A stretch of DNA of 64,000 nucleotides. It comes from Lepisosteus oculatus. Lineage: Eukaryota; Chordata; Actinopteri; Semionotiformes; Lepisosteidae. The notes under the pieces were generated by a model. The model was given only the letters and a program-made list of their open reading frames with translations. It was not told where the DNA came from and made no database searches. This document shows positions 11,620 through 23,999 of the stretch, in pieces (positions within the stretch are counted from its first letter, which is position 1; every line of letters starts with the position of its first letter). Location of the stretch: the NCBI RefSeq assembly GCF_040954835.1, contig NC_090698.1, positions 48,122,284 through 48,186,283 of the forward strand. The letters run 5' to 3'. The translations under genes were made by a program, and so were the position numbers.

Positions 11620-12420
11620 ACAAACTGTGTAAATCCAACAATTACATAAAAGGAATTACATAAAATGAATAAATCAGTAGAAAAAAAAGAAAGCAGAGAT
11701 TTGGAAGAGATAAGCAAATGAAAAAAGAAAAGAAAGAAAAAAAGGTAGTGAAAGAACAGAAGAGGGACCTTTTTAAATTTCTTTGGGAAAAAGTCTTTTT
11801 TATTCTCAAAATTGGCAATGCAGCTTGTTCATTTCACTTATTTGTTGTAAACATCCAATCAGGAAATGACAATTCAGCTAGTACCTAATGGAAAACCAGC
11901 TCAAGTGTTACAGTATGTGAACAAATGTAAACTTTTAAAACTAGAACAGTATACTTCATTTTGCAGATTATAGATTATAACAGTGAACAGTTTTTTTTTC
12001 AGAGCCAATAAAAGAAGTATGATTATGCTTTTAAAAAAATCAAAGAATAAAGAATCAAAACAAATTTGTCTCTAAAGGGAAATAAATACAATAAATAAAT
12101 ATTAAATCCATGTCTAGGAAGATAAGACCTGAACAGTGTAAAGGATGAATTAGGAAACCATTTGGAGGAAGAGAGCACTCTATACATAAAAGGCCCTAAA
12201 ATTAAATGACAGAAACAATGAATACTGAGGCACAAATTAAAAACATGTTGTATATGGCAAGAGAGAAAAAAAGAAGAATATTTCAAAAGAAGCAAAAAAA
12301 CATGCAAAATCATTTTAAATTAATTTTCTTACAATGTAATAAAGGATTAATAAGAGACAATGAAAAAGAAGTAAACATGCATATTTCACATAGGTTTTCA
12401 CAATAAATGTTGTCAATAAC
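11620..12420. other. Purine-rich, A-rich intergenic DNA
   Basis: The plus strand carries many AAAGAAAG-type runs (for example 11680-11760 and 12240-12310). The open frames on either strand here are Lys/Arg- or Phe/Leu-rich consequences of that composition. No gene is supported. Confidence 0.4.
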
Positions 12421-12499
12421 ATGCCACATGTCGCAAAAGGGCATCAATCAGTATTAGTTAATTTTAGCATAACTGACACTGAAGATCTGCGGGGGATAG

Positions 12500-13204
12500 G
12501 TAAGTTTAAAACTAGTAAATTGCCTGGGCCTGATGGCATTTCCCCATATGAAATTCAATGTTGATAAGTGCAAAGTGGTTTTTGCAGGAAGTAAGAACTC
12601 ACAGTCTACATAACACACGGGTAATTCTTAGCTGCAGGAAGCTGTGCATGAAAGGTATCTGGGTCTTTATGTAGATTATTCTATGTTTTTATTAAGATAA
12701 ACTGGGGAAACAAAGAATAAAACAAAGAATGTTTGGGTTTATAGCTCTTTATATCCATGGAAGTTATGTTCAACTTTTACAATGCAACAGTAAGATTAAT
12801 ATTTGTTTTAGTCACCATGCCAGAAAAAGGATGTTATAGCCTTGGAGTTAAAACCACATCGATTCCTGTTCTTAGTGGATTGTCATAGATTGGCAGGTGA
12901 AGGAACCCAATCTTTTTAACCTAGAACAAAGAGAATGGGAGGAGATTTGATACAAGCCCCTAAAATCTTCAAGAATGTTAATGGGGTTATCACGGAGGCC
13001 TATCTATGACTCAGCAGCAAATCAAGTACATGGAGTTCCACTTGGAAAGCAAAAGGCTATTTCTGTCTTGGAAGGACAGAAAACATATCCTTACAAAGGG
13101 AGTTGCGGCTTTTATAACAGGCTTTCCGGTAGGGTGGGGGAGGTCTTAACTCTTTTATCTGTTAATAAATGTCTGAATGAATGTTTCAATTCATTTAGCT
13201 ACTA
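12500..13204 (+). mobile_element. CR1-like LINE reverse-transcriptase remnant
   Basis: In shifting plus frames the sequence encodes recognisable reverse-transcriptase pieces in the right order. A K-PGPDGISP-like segment (about 12520-12550) is followed directly by MKFNVDKCKVVF (12546-12582), then YLGL-VDYS (about 12655-12690), then an NL-FNLEQREWEE-type stretch (about 12912-12945). The DSAANQ...LGKQ stretch follows (about 13005-13055), before a degraded FYN-LSG. The GPDG and NVDKCKV blocks are normally hundreds of residues apart, so the palm region, including the catalytic YADD-type motif, is deleted. It is non-functional. Confidence 0.65.
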
Positions 13205-13500
13205 GTGTGGCACGGTGACATAGTGGTTAATATTGGTTAGCACTGAAGCCCTGGGTTCAATTCTGGATGTGGGGTGCTATCTGTGTAGTTTGTATGTTCT
13301 CCCCATGTCGTTCCTCTCACAGTCCAAAGACATACAGTAGATTAATTGGCATTTGGGAAAATTGTGATGTGAATGTGTGCGTATCTGTGTGTGTTTCTTG
13401 CGATAGACTGGCATTCCATTTAGGGTGTACCCTGCCTTATGCCTGTCGCCTGCCAGTATAAACTGCAGCTACCATCGGACCCTGGATTGAATGATTCAGG
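13205..13500 (+). repeat. tRNA-type fish SINE, forward copy
   Basis: It begins with the tRNA-like head GTGGCACGGTGACATAGTGG and the B-box-like GGTTCAATTC, followed by TTTGTATGTTCTCCCCATG, CAAAGACATACAG, ATTAATTGGC, a GTGTGTGT-like stretch and GACTGGCATTCC-TTTAGGGTGTACCCTGCC. This is the reverse complement order of the copies at 6560 and 8235. It lies directly against the LINE remnant ending near 13204. Confidence 0.7.
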
Positions 13501-14037
13501 CTAAGGACTTGTGAACATGCCTACATATAAACATACTTAGCATTTGCCATGCTGCTTTATAGGAGAGGGAGCTCGAATTGAAAAAGATGCCCATCTGTCA
13601 CTGATGTCACCTCAAGCTTGCAGTGTCCAACAGGTCCCAAGGGTCGCTCTTTCACCATAACATGAAGAAACGTAAGTCTGGTGGCTGGGCTGAGCAAATT
13701 ACCAGGTTTCTATATCACATCACCACACTCATTCAGTTTAAAGGGTGTCAATGTCACAGAAAATTTAAGAAAGGGATCTCTTCTCTTTATAAATGGGACA
13801 CATCAATTCAAGCTCTGTAAGGTCCCTATTTAATTGTAATGCTGAACCGTGTGAGATTGTCTGCAACATCAGTGTATGTTTACATTTCCCTGTACGTTTT
13901 CTGTCACCTCTCAATAAAGCAAGTTTATGTGTACACTCCTTATGCTACTGTATATCTGAATACAAATCAAACACATTCACAAAGATCACACGACAGTTTA
14001 TGTCTCAAAACACACATGCTTAAATAAGTCATCAATT

Positions 14038-14185
14038 TCTATCTATCCATTATCGGCAAGCTGCTTATCTTGATGGAGGCTGTGACGAGCGAGGGTCTGT
14101 ATCAGAAATATGAGATGCCAAGGAAGACTGTGAACAAATGACTTCACTCTCCCTTGGCAGGAACACCAGTCCAGCACAGGGCTAA
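14038..14185 (-). repeat. SINE fragment (3' half)
   Basis: Tail landmarks TCTATCCATTATCGGCAAGC and, further right, GGAACACCAGTCCAGCACAG match the tail half of the tRNA-type SINE. The sequence between them is expanded and diverged, and the tRNA-like head is missing. Confidence 0.45.
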
Positions 14186-14461
14186 GCCATCTCTTGAGAT
14201 AACATCCTGCAACTTTACATACAAATAGTGATTCTTACATAGAATGTTTAGATGAAACTGACCATTAATTAAATTTGTATACTTTACCTTCAAAATCCAC
14301 TCACCGTAGACATGGCATCCAACACTAAAACATACTTTATGATACACTTTGTGGCAATCCAGCCCATCGTTTAAATAGTTCGTATTATTATACAGTATGT
14401 ATGATATACAGTATGTATGACTATAAAATGTACTATTGAAGAAAAAGGAATTGAGATATTC

Positions 14462-14487
14462 ATTCCCTTACAAAATTGTAAGGGAAT
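14462..14487. repeat. Perfect 12-bp inverted repeat, 2-nt centre
   Basis: ATTCCCTTACAA (14462-14473) and its exact reverse complement (14476-14487) flank AA. The arms do not extend further. A second near-perfect palindrome lies 180 bp to the right. Confidence 0.9.
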
Positions 14488-14666
14488 AAACAAGATACAT
14501 TTATGTTAAAACAATTAACACATTAGATATTTTTATTATTATTCTCTCTTTGAACTAGGCTGATGCAGTTATTTGACATAGGAGTTACTTAATAAGAAGT
14601 GTGTTTCTTTCATGCTGTGTACTTTATCATGAGTTCTTTGAAAATCACCACAAGCAGAAATTTCAT

Positions 14667-14691
14667 TTAACTCAAGTTAAACTTGAGTTAA
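14667..14691. repeat. Perfect 12-bp inverted repeat, 1-nt centre
   Basis: TTAACTCAAGTT (14667-14678) and its exact reverse complement (14680-14691) flank a single A. The surrounding DNA is AT-rich, and no coding or known repeat context is visible. Confidence 0.9.
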
Positions 14692-15469
14692 TAAAATATC
14701 AAAGTTTTTTCTTACTATCAAAACATGATTTTCGTGGGACCTACTTAAGTTTTGATATTACTCATTAACTACTGCAACAGGCTAGAAGAGGTGTTGCAGA
14801 ATATCGTTCAAAACACCCACCCATATGACTATCTGTTATTGGAGATCAGCACTATCTACAAGTTACTGGTGAATTCTTTACATATGCTGTGGTAAAAAGT
14901 GGTAAAATATGCTTTCAGTTTGTTGAATTTACTGGAACGTGTGGGAGAAACCTATTTACAAAATTACCGTGTGGCTTCCCTATGTACGTGGAGTGACTTT
15001 AGGCTCATATATTTTTCAGCATATGAATCATTCAAAAAACATAACACAGCAAAACAAAAAAGCAGCCGTCAAAAACAACTTAGAAAGGTCCATAGTAATT
15101 TCTCTTTAAAATTCTTTAAGTAATCCTTAAAAAAATTAGCTCATGTTAATTTCACCTTTTTGCACACATGAAAAAAATGATTTTAGAAAGACAATTGTCC
15201 AAAAGCCATAACATTTTAAGGCACATGATGTAATTCTGTAATTAGCTCTTTTGTTCAGCTGTAAGCTCAACGTTTCCTAGGCAGCAGACACAAATTTATA
15301 GTCCATTTTATAATTCTTTGTTGTGTTTTGCATATTTAAAAACAATTAGTTTGAAGAATGTAAGTTTCTTTAGGAAATGGGTAAACTCTAAATGTGTGGA
15401 TTTGTAATAATGTGGAATAAAAGTCAGGCATGCAGGCCAGAACATTAAAGGTACAGACACATTGAGGCT

Positions 15470-15690
15470 GAAGAAGCTATATCAGCGATGCAATGGATCT
15501 TTAGGGAAATAAAGGTGTCATTTTTCGCTGCCCACAGAGGTATGAATTGGGGAGCATTCCTCCAGGGACTGGTTAAAGGAGTAGAACTACAGCTAGGTTG
15601 AGCATTGTCACTGTTCACTTCTGTTTAATTACCTCTTATGCGTTAGGTTGTTTTCCCACTAGTTTATTCACTGTGTCTGAAGATTGATGC
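15470..15690. repeat. Left copy of a long imperfect direct repeat
   Basis: This stretch aligns with 17480-17695. Shared landmarks in the same order are TCATTTTTC, GGGG-GC, GGAGTAG, a GTTAGG/CTAGG block, CAT-TCACT-TTCA--TCTGTT, a TTAGGTT block and CTAGT-TATTCACT-TG-CT. The two copies are about 2.0 kb apart in the same orientation, as expected for terminal repeats of an old insertion, though no LTR hallmarks such as a primer-binding site are evident. Confidence 0.45.
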
Positions 15691-17479
15691 ATAGATTTAG
15701 TGGTTGCTGTTCTTACATCACTCTTTAGCCTTAGTTGCCTAAACCTTTCACGAGAGCCCTCTGAAACTACACTACTGCATAAAGTAGCAAGTGGCACCAA
15801 GCAGACAATAATGGCCCTGTGTCGTGACACAGAAAGAAGGTGAAGGAATCTTTTTAAGGGTAGTGCTACCCCAGTGTCCCCCAGGGCAGATGAACAAACA
15901 CAAGTGATGGTCGGGGGGGTAGTGGATGGCACAGGGATAGCAGGAGCTCAACATGACAGTGCTAACGCAGTGGAGTGACTCACTGAGGGTCCAGAATAAC
16001 AATGAAAGACCACTTAGCAGTCGCATTGCCTGGCATCGTGGGGAAGATTAGCAGGTACCTTGGTCCTGGCCAACCACCCAGTGAAAGTTAAGAAATACTA
16101 AAGAACACCTCCTTGCCCCGTCATGTGCAAGCAGTCAATCATCCTCCTGAGTCCTGACTTGCTACTAGAGGCCAGAAGCAGAGATCTACCTCAGTCGTTT
16201 AGAAGAAAGTGTAGTGTAGATGCCATGGAGAGTTTGAAAACATGCACTACCGAGCCTGGGCACCCTGTCTGTCTCTGCTGTTTGAAAATGCATGAAGAAA
16301 GGGCGTGCTAAACATGAAAGCCACAGGCTGAAAAGGGAGCAGCTGGGAAATGCCAACAGGATGAATGTGAAATGGGGAAGCTCTTTTGAGTCATCATCCA
16401 ACTCGACTATAGAGAAGAGACGGAGCAGCTCTAGTGGACTAGACCGGCAAGGGAAACATGCCAATACAGACTCTATAATTTAATTGGTGAGAATCTACCA
16501 CACTTGTGAAATAAATGGCACATGCGTGTTCAGAAGAAGACACCAGAAAGTTCAGCCCAGAGGGAAGACTGCTAAATTCTGAATTCATGGACACATGTAG
16601 CTACAAACTGGATTTCTTTCAGCTTCTTGAGGTATAGCAGGACTTGGGCCCTGATGAACTAAGCCTTTGTGGACATTAATATGGCATTTTCTCATACTAC
16701 GAGGGCAAAACTGTGCTAGCAGTGGCTGTTGAAGGAAAGTAGCACCTGGGAAAAGAGGCCAAGAGTGATCTCTCCCATTCCTCCATTGTAATGGCATTTG
16801 GAGATTCTTGAGGTAATGGACCACAGTGGTGAATACACTCCTGCAGGGGATTGTTTTGGGTCTCACCACTGCACCTATAGCGCAGTGGACTGGTAGATTG
16901 GCTCAACCAGACCCTCATAACCCCAGCTTGGTATCCTTAAATCCAGGCACCAGTGGGACTGAGACAGTCAGCTGTTTTCTATATGATAGAAAAGGGAGTC
17001 ATCAGGGTACTCACCAGCAGATGTTTTGAACAGAATTGTTTTACTAGGTAGAGTTGGTATTAAGTAAGCTACACAGCCAAGACCAAAAGCAGATCAGGAG
17101 TTCTCGGAAGAGCTGTTGAGACATCTGGAGGGGTATCACTGCTTTATCAAAAAGCACATTATGGTGGAAAGAGGCTCAGTACAAAAGACACGTAATCTGT
17201 GTTCCTGTGGGAGCAGGAATCTTCCCCCAGGTGTCAGATATGTGTCTGTTATCCCCTTTGCTATAAATGTCTATTGTCAGATCTCACCCCACTCATGGGA
17301 GGGATCTGTACTTCGTTACAAACTCTCTGGCTCATGTACAGGTTCCAGATGAAGACAAAGAGTGCTTGATGGTGGTCTACTGTGTCCAGCTGGATCCTAA
17401 CAAGGGTATTCAGTTGGCAGAGGTGGCTGAACCTAAGAACGGGCTCCCAGAGCACGAGGATGCATCCCCAGCAGGAATT
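15691..17479. other. Unidentified segment between direct repeats
   Basis: This is 1.8 kb of less AT-rich DNA than its surroundings, enclosed by the direct repeats at 15470-15690 and 17480-17695. Open frames up to about 98 codons exist on both strands (for example minus 15636-15932 and plus 17267-17551). No reverse transcriptase, integrase, gag or transposase motif could be recognised. It could be a non-autonomous element, a decayed LTR element or unrelated DNA. Confidence 0.3.
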
Positions 17480-17695
17480 ATGGCCTCCAGTTTCAAGCAC
17501 AAGGTGCCCCACACATCATTTTTCACGGCATCCTCCAAGACGTCTAGGTAAGGGGCGGCCTTTGTCTAGCCTAGTTCCTGGAGTAGGAGTATTGTTAGGG
17601 TGTTCATCATCACTATTCATATCTGTTCAGATACATTAGGTTCTTTATGTTATTTATTTTCTCTCTAGTGTATTCACTATGCCTAGAGCTTAAAG
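17480..17695. repeat. Right copy of a long imperfect direct repeat
   Basis: This is the partner of 15470-15690. The best preserved blocks are the right-hand 80 bp, with TCACTATTCATATCTGTT, TTAGGTTCTTT and CTAGTGTATTCACTATGCCT, which correspond to the left copy with scattered substitutions and one small insertion. Confidence 0.45.
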
Positions 17696-17979
17696 GGCAC
17701 TGTCACCTTTATTTGGCTATAAGCATAAGAGCTATATAAGACCAAATTTCACAACAATATATTTGTTTTTTGAAACAATTGTGTGATGCAAATGCCATCG
17801 CTATTTAATGTGGAATCTAAAAGGCTAAACAGACAAGTTCATGTCATTTCCCTCCTACATTCCTTTTACGTTGCTTGTTCGGGTGTGAGTGTTCTGCATG
17901 CATCATGAATTTCATCAATGTATTATGAGATTTTGAATGCTTCAGTCAAATCTCTGAAAGTCTTCCATGTTATAGTGTA

Positions 17980-18720
17980 AAGTGTAATTTTTTCAAAACT
18001 GTGTCTGCATATGATATACCACTTAAAGCATGGGTTATTCGTGTTGCCCTTCCTTGGACTCCTACCCCCACAGAAAACTGGACCCCATTTTATTAATCTC
18101 CATTAATTTGGATTGAGCAAATCACTACTTCTTTACTGCAGATGTAAAGGTTCTGCTGGCTACACCATGTCTTCTAGCAGAAGCCATTAATAAGACAACA
18201 AAACTTCACAGATATTATTTCCTTTTCTGCACTTGATATGCAAATACATTGTTTTGTGCCAGGATGTAATACTCTGGATTGACTTGCATCAGTTTAATAT
18301 GGCTTTTTCCAGCTTTATACTTGACTTGTATGCTTTTTAATATCAGCTGCTGCTCGTGGGGTCTAGATAGATTTGTTAAATATGCCAGGCTGTGATAAAC
18401 TGAAAACCACCAAACACTAACCTGCTTCTTAATGGATGTGTTTTGTTTCCCACTGCCTTCCTGCTTGTACCCAGTGGAAACCTGTTAACCAGTACAAAAC
18501 TTCAGATTGTCTGAACAGAAGTAGGTCAAACTTTAACTGTAATGTATGCTATTCAAACAAAAAGGAGCCACAGTCTTTGCATTGATCCCTGTGGTACTCC
18601 TATACACACTCTGCCTGTGCCTTAGCCAGTTTTTAATTCATATTCTGTATCTATGCATCTGAGTTTCTAAGGTAAGTGCACATTTGAATAAAAATATAAC
18701 CATTTCTCAGATCTAAAAGA
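17980..18720 (-). mobile_element. LINE-derived fragment (CR1/L2-like)
   Basis: The plus strand shows the complement of a decayed LINE. It includes TGCCCTTCCTTGGACTCC and GAAAACTGGACCCCATTTT near 18040-18090, and later TTGATCCCTGTGGTACTCC with a following AGCCAGTTTTTAATTCATAT near 18580-18640. The related copy at 54850-55310 has GATTCCTGAGGTACACTTC at the equivalent point. Frames are broken throughout. Confidence 0.4.
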
Positions 18721-18763
18721 GAAGCATCTGACTGTTACAAAGTTATTTCCTTAGACATTCTAG

Positions 18764-18825
18764 TTGGTGGGGCATGGGGGGGTGGGGGGTGGGGCATGGG
18801 GGGGTGGGCAGGGTTAGGGTTAGAA
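18764..18825 (+). repeat. G-rich minisatellite with TTAGGG-like end
   Basis: The plus strand reads GTTGGTGGGGCATGGGGGGG and then repeats the GGGGCATGGGGGGGTGGG unit, ending in GCAGGGTTAGGGTTAG. There are more than four runs of three or more G within 60 nt, which meets the usual requirement for an intramolecular G-quadruplex. Confidence 0.85.
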
Positions 18826-20499
18826 TTTATAATGCTTGGGATAAATTAGAAAATGCTGTATAGGATAAACTATGCCACCTTGTTTAATCTGCGAACTATG
18901 GAGCCTGACAAAACGGAACTCACATTTGTAACAAGTTCACAAAAATGCAGTTTCTTCTTTTAAAGAAATTCTTTAAATTCTGCATAATAAGGATAAAACT
19001 AACAGTCTTATCATGAGCACACGAAAACATAATAGAAAAGAGGTGGAAGGCAATCATTCGCTGAATAAAAACGTTGTTTTTCCAATAGGCTTTATTACCT
19101 ACTGTACTTTGTTCAAGAGTAATAGTTCCTATGCAGCCTTCTTCACTTTATACCACTGACATTTTTGTTCTAGGTTGATTTCAGGTACACCAGTCTTTGT
19201 ATAACCCACAAAACATTTTTTGAATGTTTATTGTTTATTTTGAATGAATATTTAGATCGGTGTAGCAGATAAGGAGAACTCCACATAAGTGTAATACACT
19301 GCCCCCTTTAAGGAAGACTTCCTATGCATTACTTGATCATATACATTTTTATTTTGTAGAGTACATTTAATAATCTATTATAATAGCATAATATTTGATA
19401 ACATCAGTCTAAGAGAATTCACATCATGCAGAGAACCTAACAGCACTTTATATTGCACTAAATAGAAACAGAAATGGCTGTTGAAGAGACTGTTGCTTAA
19501 AAGAAAACAGCACATTTGTATACCAGACAGTAACATTTTATTACTTTGGGTATCTGTGTACACAATATTTGACCATTCAAGCATAAACACATCAATGAAT
19601 TCCTCATCTTTATGTATTTTTAAGTCAAAATTGTTAAAAAGGCAGACAAACATCAGTGTGAGAATTTCAGATTTGATCAAGAAAACTAGGTCAAGTAACA
19701 ACACATAAGGTTCAGCAAAATTAGGGATGGTGCAGTTAGCCTATGGAAGATTTCACCTGAAAATAAGTAAGCGTCAGTAACTTCCTAGCAGAGGAAATGA
19801 AACAAAAGAATTGCTTTCAGATTCTTCCTGAATGCATTATGTGCTGTTATCTGTTTCTTTTGGCATCTGCTCTGCTAACACTGTACACAGCGCAGTCAAT
19901 GCTCTTCAAGGGTTATGCTGCAGAACGCAGGTAAGCACACTGTAGGTCATCCGAGCAAAAGATTGAAAAAAAAAGCTTTAAAGCTCAAGCAGCAGCTCAC
20001 AACAGCTAAAAAACAGGAATCTTCAGATCAGAGCTTCACAGTGTTATATTTGCATGAAGTAAGGACATCTGACGCACAGCCAAACATGAAGCCTGATCAA
20101 AGGTGTTTTTCATTTAGAATGTTATCACAAGCATAAGTTTATCTGAAATTCTGGCACTAACATGCCAGCCACTTTGCTGTGTAAACATTTATGGGAAACC
20201 TCCATCTTCCTTTGTTTTTGAGAACAGATCTCAACTCATCTGTGTCCTGGCATTTACCTAAAAAACACAAGCAGAGAGACCATGTCTTACTATTTAAGGT
20301 TTGTTTACTTGCTATAACCCCTATATAGAGGCTCTCATACCCATTTCTAGTATAAAGTACAGTTGATTTCAATCCTATTTTAGAAAATAAATGAAACCTA
20401 AAGCCATCTGAAGCCATTACTTTTATAAAAAATGCTAAATTATTTAATTCATATACCACATATTTACATGGTGACAGAATATATGGTCAAGTTATAGAG

Positions 20500-20975
20500 G
20501 GAATCTACTATGGGCCTAGTTTATGGCATAGTCTCTTCCCCTTGTAGCTTTTCCACACTTTTTTTTGTGTTGGGGAAAAAAAGCTAATCAGAGTTAATTA
20601 GAATTGCTCTGAGTTAATTGAACACAGCTGCTGTCAATGGAAGTCCTGCGCTCAGGGTATTTAAGGGTGTGGCAGACGGGAGGGGGAGAGCTGTCTAGCT
20701 GTTCAGGTATTTGTGCTGGAAATATCCTTTAAAGCGTGCTTTTAAAAAGGAAATGGAAGCAAGATTTTGGAATATATTATTTTGGAATACCAAGTTAGAT
20801 GTTTCTTAAGTTTGTGGGAAAGGAAAGAAATTGTATCCAAACAAAGGAACTTTCTTTGGTTTGATTACAGGAAAGTAGGAGGGCCTCCATTTTGTGCTAA
20901 ATGCTAGAGGACAAAAGAAAGGCCTCACTGTTGTGACCAGCACACTCCCCAAGGTGTCACAACATACTAAATATA
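20500..20975. mobile_element. Possible solo LTR or LTR-like repeat
   Basis: A CAGGGTATTTAAGGGTGTGG stretch (20655-20674) is followed by a purine-rich GGGAGGGGGAGAGCTG tract and a segment ending in TGTCACAACA (20957-20966). This resembles the U3/R layout of fish LTRs, but no matching flanking duplication was identified and no second LTR is present. The class is uncertain. Confidence 0.2.
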
Positions 20976-22089
20976 TTTAGAAAGTATATTCAAAGGGAAA
21001 CAGAAGCTAACATATTTATATGGATAATGCATGATGGTAACTAGATTGACTTCATAGATCTTTGCTCCTATGACAGGCAGGGGTTTTCATTCCTGAAGCT
21101 CCACCTCACTGACCTGCCTGAGTGAGTTATGGTCAATCCCCTCATTGAGGAACCTCTTATTCAGTTATAGGAATGGATAGAACTAGACACTTCTATATAC
21201 ACCCAGTAATGTTTTTGGTAGGATTAATTACAGCAACTTGGCTTGGATTAAGCAAACAAATATTTACAAGGGTAATTAACCCTAAAGCTTCAACATGTAG
21301 CTAGGAGGTTGGGTGATAATTAGTTGATAATTGCCAGACTAATGTAATGAAGCCTGCCAAAATACCTCAGCTGCTCTTCACCTGAGTGTAGGTTTGAGCA
21401 GAGAGACGATTAATCCCTTTGTAAAAATTCCCAAAGGGGAAAGAATGAATACAGAGCAACATACAAATCTAGCAGGATACCACAAATAGATGGAAAGTGT
21501 TCTTACCTCTTTAGGGAAACAAATGCATGTTCCAAATGTTGTTTTCTGTTTATTTGTACCTCATGGGGGCCTGACTGAATATACAGTATAAAACTTTAAT
21601 CCAAGGGAATTGCAATAAAACTATACAATGCACAAGTATCCATGAAAAAGGATACTTCTGCCTTGGAAAGCATCAAAGAAAACCAGATTAATTCTGGGTC
21701 TCAAAAGAATTATACAAATGGATTAAAGCAAATATATTTACTCAGTCTTGAATAATTTGCAAGTTCTAGCTCTTAATAAATAAAGCAAATAAATTTAGAA
21801 AACAAGGAATTGAGGGCTGATATTATAGGCAGATTTTTGTTCCAGATTATCTCAAAATAATTTAACATCACAAGTTTAATTGATCACACTTAGATTGTCA
21901 TTCCTACATTTAAGAACTGGTGATTTAATGGCTACCTATAAAACCTTATATAGAGGATCTATGTCCTTGAGTAGGGATGCAAATCAAAATGTACAAGGCA
22001 TGTACTTTGGCTTGGTGCTGCAAAAACACTGTACATATACCAAACACGAACAAGACAACAGACGTCATTAAGACACATAATGTATAACT

Positions 22090-23420
22090 AGGCATTCTGG
22101 TTCAGCAAAAAGAGCCTTAGGAAAAAAGCTGTTCAAATACTGGGTGGTTCTGGTTTTAACAGACCGGTAGTCTCTTCCCGAGGGAAGTTTATGGAACAGG
22201 TGGTAACCTGGGTGGGAGGGGTCATCAACAATCTTTCCTGCCTGCTGCTTTGCTCTGGAATTGCACAAAATGTCAATGGAGGGCAGATGACAGCCAACAA
22301 CCCTTGCTGCTGAGCGAACAAGACACTGCAGTTTGCCTTTGGAGAGGGACGACGTGTTGCCAAACCAGACAGTTACAGAGGCTGTCAGAATACTCCTAAT
22401 TATGGCTCTGTAAAACTGTATTACAATTGGTTGAGAGACACCAAAGTTTTTCAGCCGGCACAAAAAATACATTCTCTGCCGTGCTTTCTTTGTGATACTG
22501 GTATTATTCATGCCCAATTTAAGGGTATTAAAACCTTAAAGGACTCCACCACACTCACAGCCAATCATTGATTATTTAGGAAAGAGACTTTGGAGAATGT
22601 TTCTGGAAATCAACCACAATTTCCATTGTTTTAAAGGTATTAAGCCCCAGGTGGTCGATAACACACCATGATGCCAACCAACTCACCTCCCTCCTGTACA
22701 TGGTCTCATCATCATGAGTGATGAGATCTATAAGGGTGATGGAAGTGTCACTGGAGTTGCAGCTATTGCTATACAGGGAATAGAGTAGTGAGGAAAGCAC
22801 ACACTCTTGAGGTACACCAGTATTCACATCTGTTGCCTTCTATCTGTCAGAAAGTTGATAATCCACTGGCAGATAGAAAGTGGAACAACCAACTGTAACA
22901 ATTTAATGTAAAGGAGTTCTGGAATAATAGTATTAAATGCAGTACTAAACTCCTCAAAAAGAATTCTTGCATACGCACCTGAGTGTTTTATATGTTGCAA
23001 AATGTTGCAAAGGCACATGTTAACAGCATCATCCACTGTCCTGCTGGTAGTGTAAACTGTAGAGGGCTGAGCTGTAACTCTGTTAGTTTTGAGATAACGG
23101 AAGTATTAGGTCTTAATGATGAAGAGATGTTCAAAAGTCTTCATTGTGACAGAAGAAAGAGCAACTGGTCTACATCATTAAGACAACCTATTTTGTCCTT
23201 CTTTGGTACAGGAGCAATAATGGAGAACCTGAAGCAGGCAGGGATCTTGCACTGACCTGGCAGCTGATTAAATATATCAGTGAACACCAGGGCTAACTGC
23301 TCTGCACAATGCTTCTTTGCAGCAGGGGAGGTTCAGGTCAGTTTTTGAACATCCCGCTCTCTGATGGTCTCAGAGGTCAGTGTATGCTAGTTGTGGCTGA
23401 AGGCAAGAGGGAAGCAATGA
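22090..23420 (-). mobile_element. Decayed LINE reverse transcriptase, C-terminal half
   Basis: Minus-strand frames, broken by stops and shifts, encode a LINE RT in order from right to left. First comes a KHCAEQLALVFTDIFNQLPG-like stretch (about 23330-23260). Next is FRFSIIAPVPKK (about 23235-23195), then DDAVNMCLCNILQHI...ARILFEEFSTAFNTIIPELL (23036-22930) and ICQWIINFLTDRRQQM (to 22824). After that come NTGVPQECVLSSLLYSLYSN (22827-22765) and LGLNTFKTMEIVVDF. The 149-codon tail at 22517-22068 includes KKARQRMYFLCRLKNFGV, FYRAIIRSILT and DPSHPGYHLFHKLPSGRDYRS. The FADD catalytic box is replaced by a ITHDDET-like string, so it is inactive. The style fits the Rex1/L2-type group. Confidence 0.85.
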
Positions 23421-23784
23421 AGGCCATGAGGTAGTTAAATCTGAAGAGGTCATCCAAATGCATGAACTATGATCATCATTAAGGAGCGTCTGTTTTTCAA
23501 ACCTACAATGATGTACAATAAGTGGACATCATTTTGCCTATTTTGTTTGAGAAGTATTGTCCAACTCTAAAAATCAATCATTATTTTTTACAGTCTTGCT
23601 CTCTTGAAACTTCACCCTGGACTGACTGTTCTTACTTTGTAACTTGAAGTGAATGCAACAGTCCTGTGACTACCGTTCACGCTTGTGTTCTGCAGTGATA
23701 CAAGATCCCAATGCTTCCATGTCCGACACTAACTGAACACCACTGGGAGGGTCTTGGTACTTAAGCACAATGTTGCCTAATGCC

Positions 23785-23990
23785 AAAAGACAGGGGTGTC
23801 CAGCTCTGATCCTGGAGAGCCCCAGTCCAATAGGTTATCATCAATTTCTTTACATTCAGAACAACGGAACTGTACACATTTAGGCAGGGGGTTGGTTAAA
23901 TTAAGTAATTTAGAGATCAGCTGGAACAAAAATACAGTATGAATACCCATAATCAAAAATGACTGGTCTGAATTAACCAATTTTCATGAA
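23785..23990. repeat. Dispersed repeat, probably a non-autonomous DNA element
   Basis: The left edge AGGGGTGTCCAGCTCTGATC followed by CTGGAGAGCCCCAGTCC matches the start of a widespread fish repeat with a GTGTCCAACTCCGGTCCTGGAG-type terminus. The rest is AT-rich and unplaced. The right boundary is approximate and the family name is not claimed. Confidence 0.35.
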
Positions 23991-23999
23991 TTTGCCAGA

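Noticed and set aside
16585..16918. Overlapping minus frames of 94 and 73 codons in the 15.7-17.5 kb segment
   Set aside because: They overlap in different frames with no recognised motif. Listed only as part of the unidentified segment.
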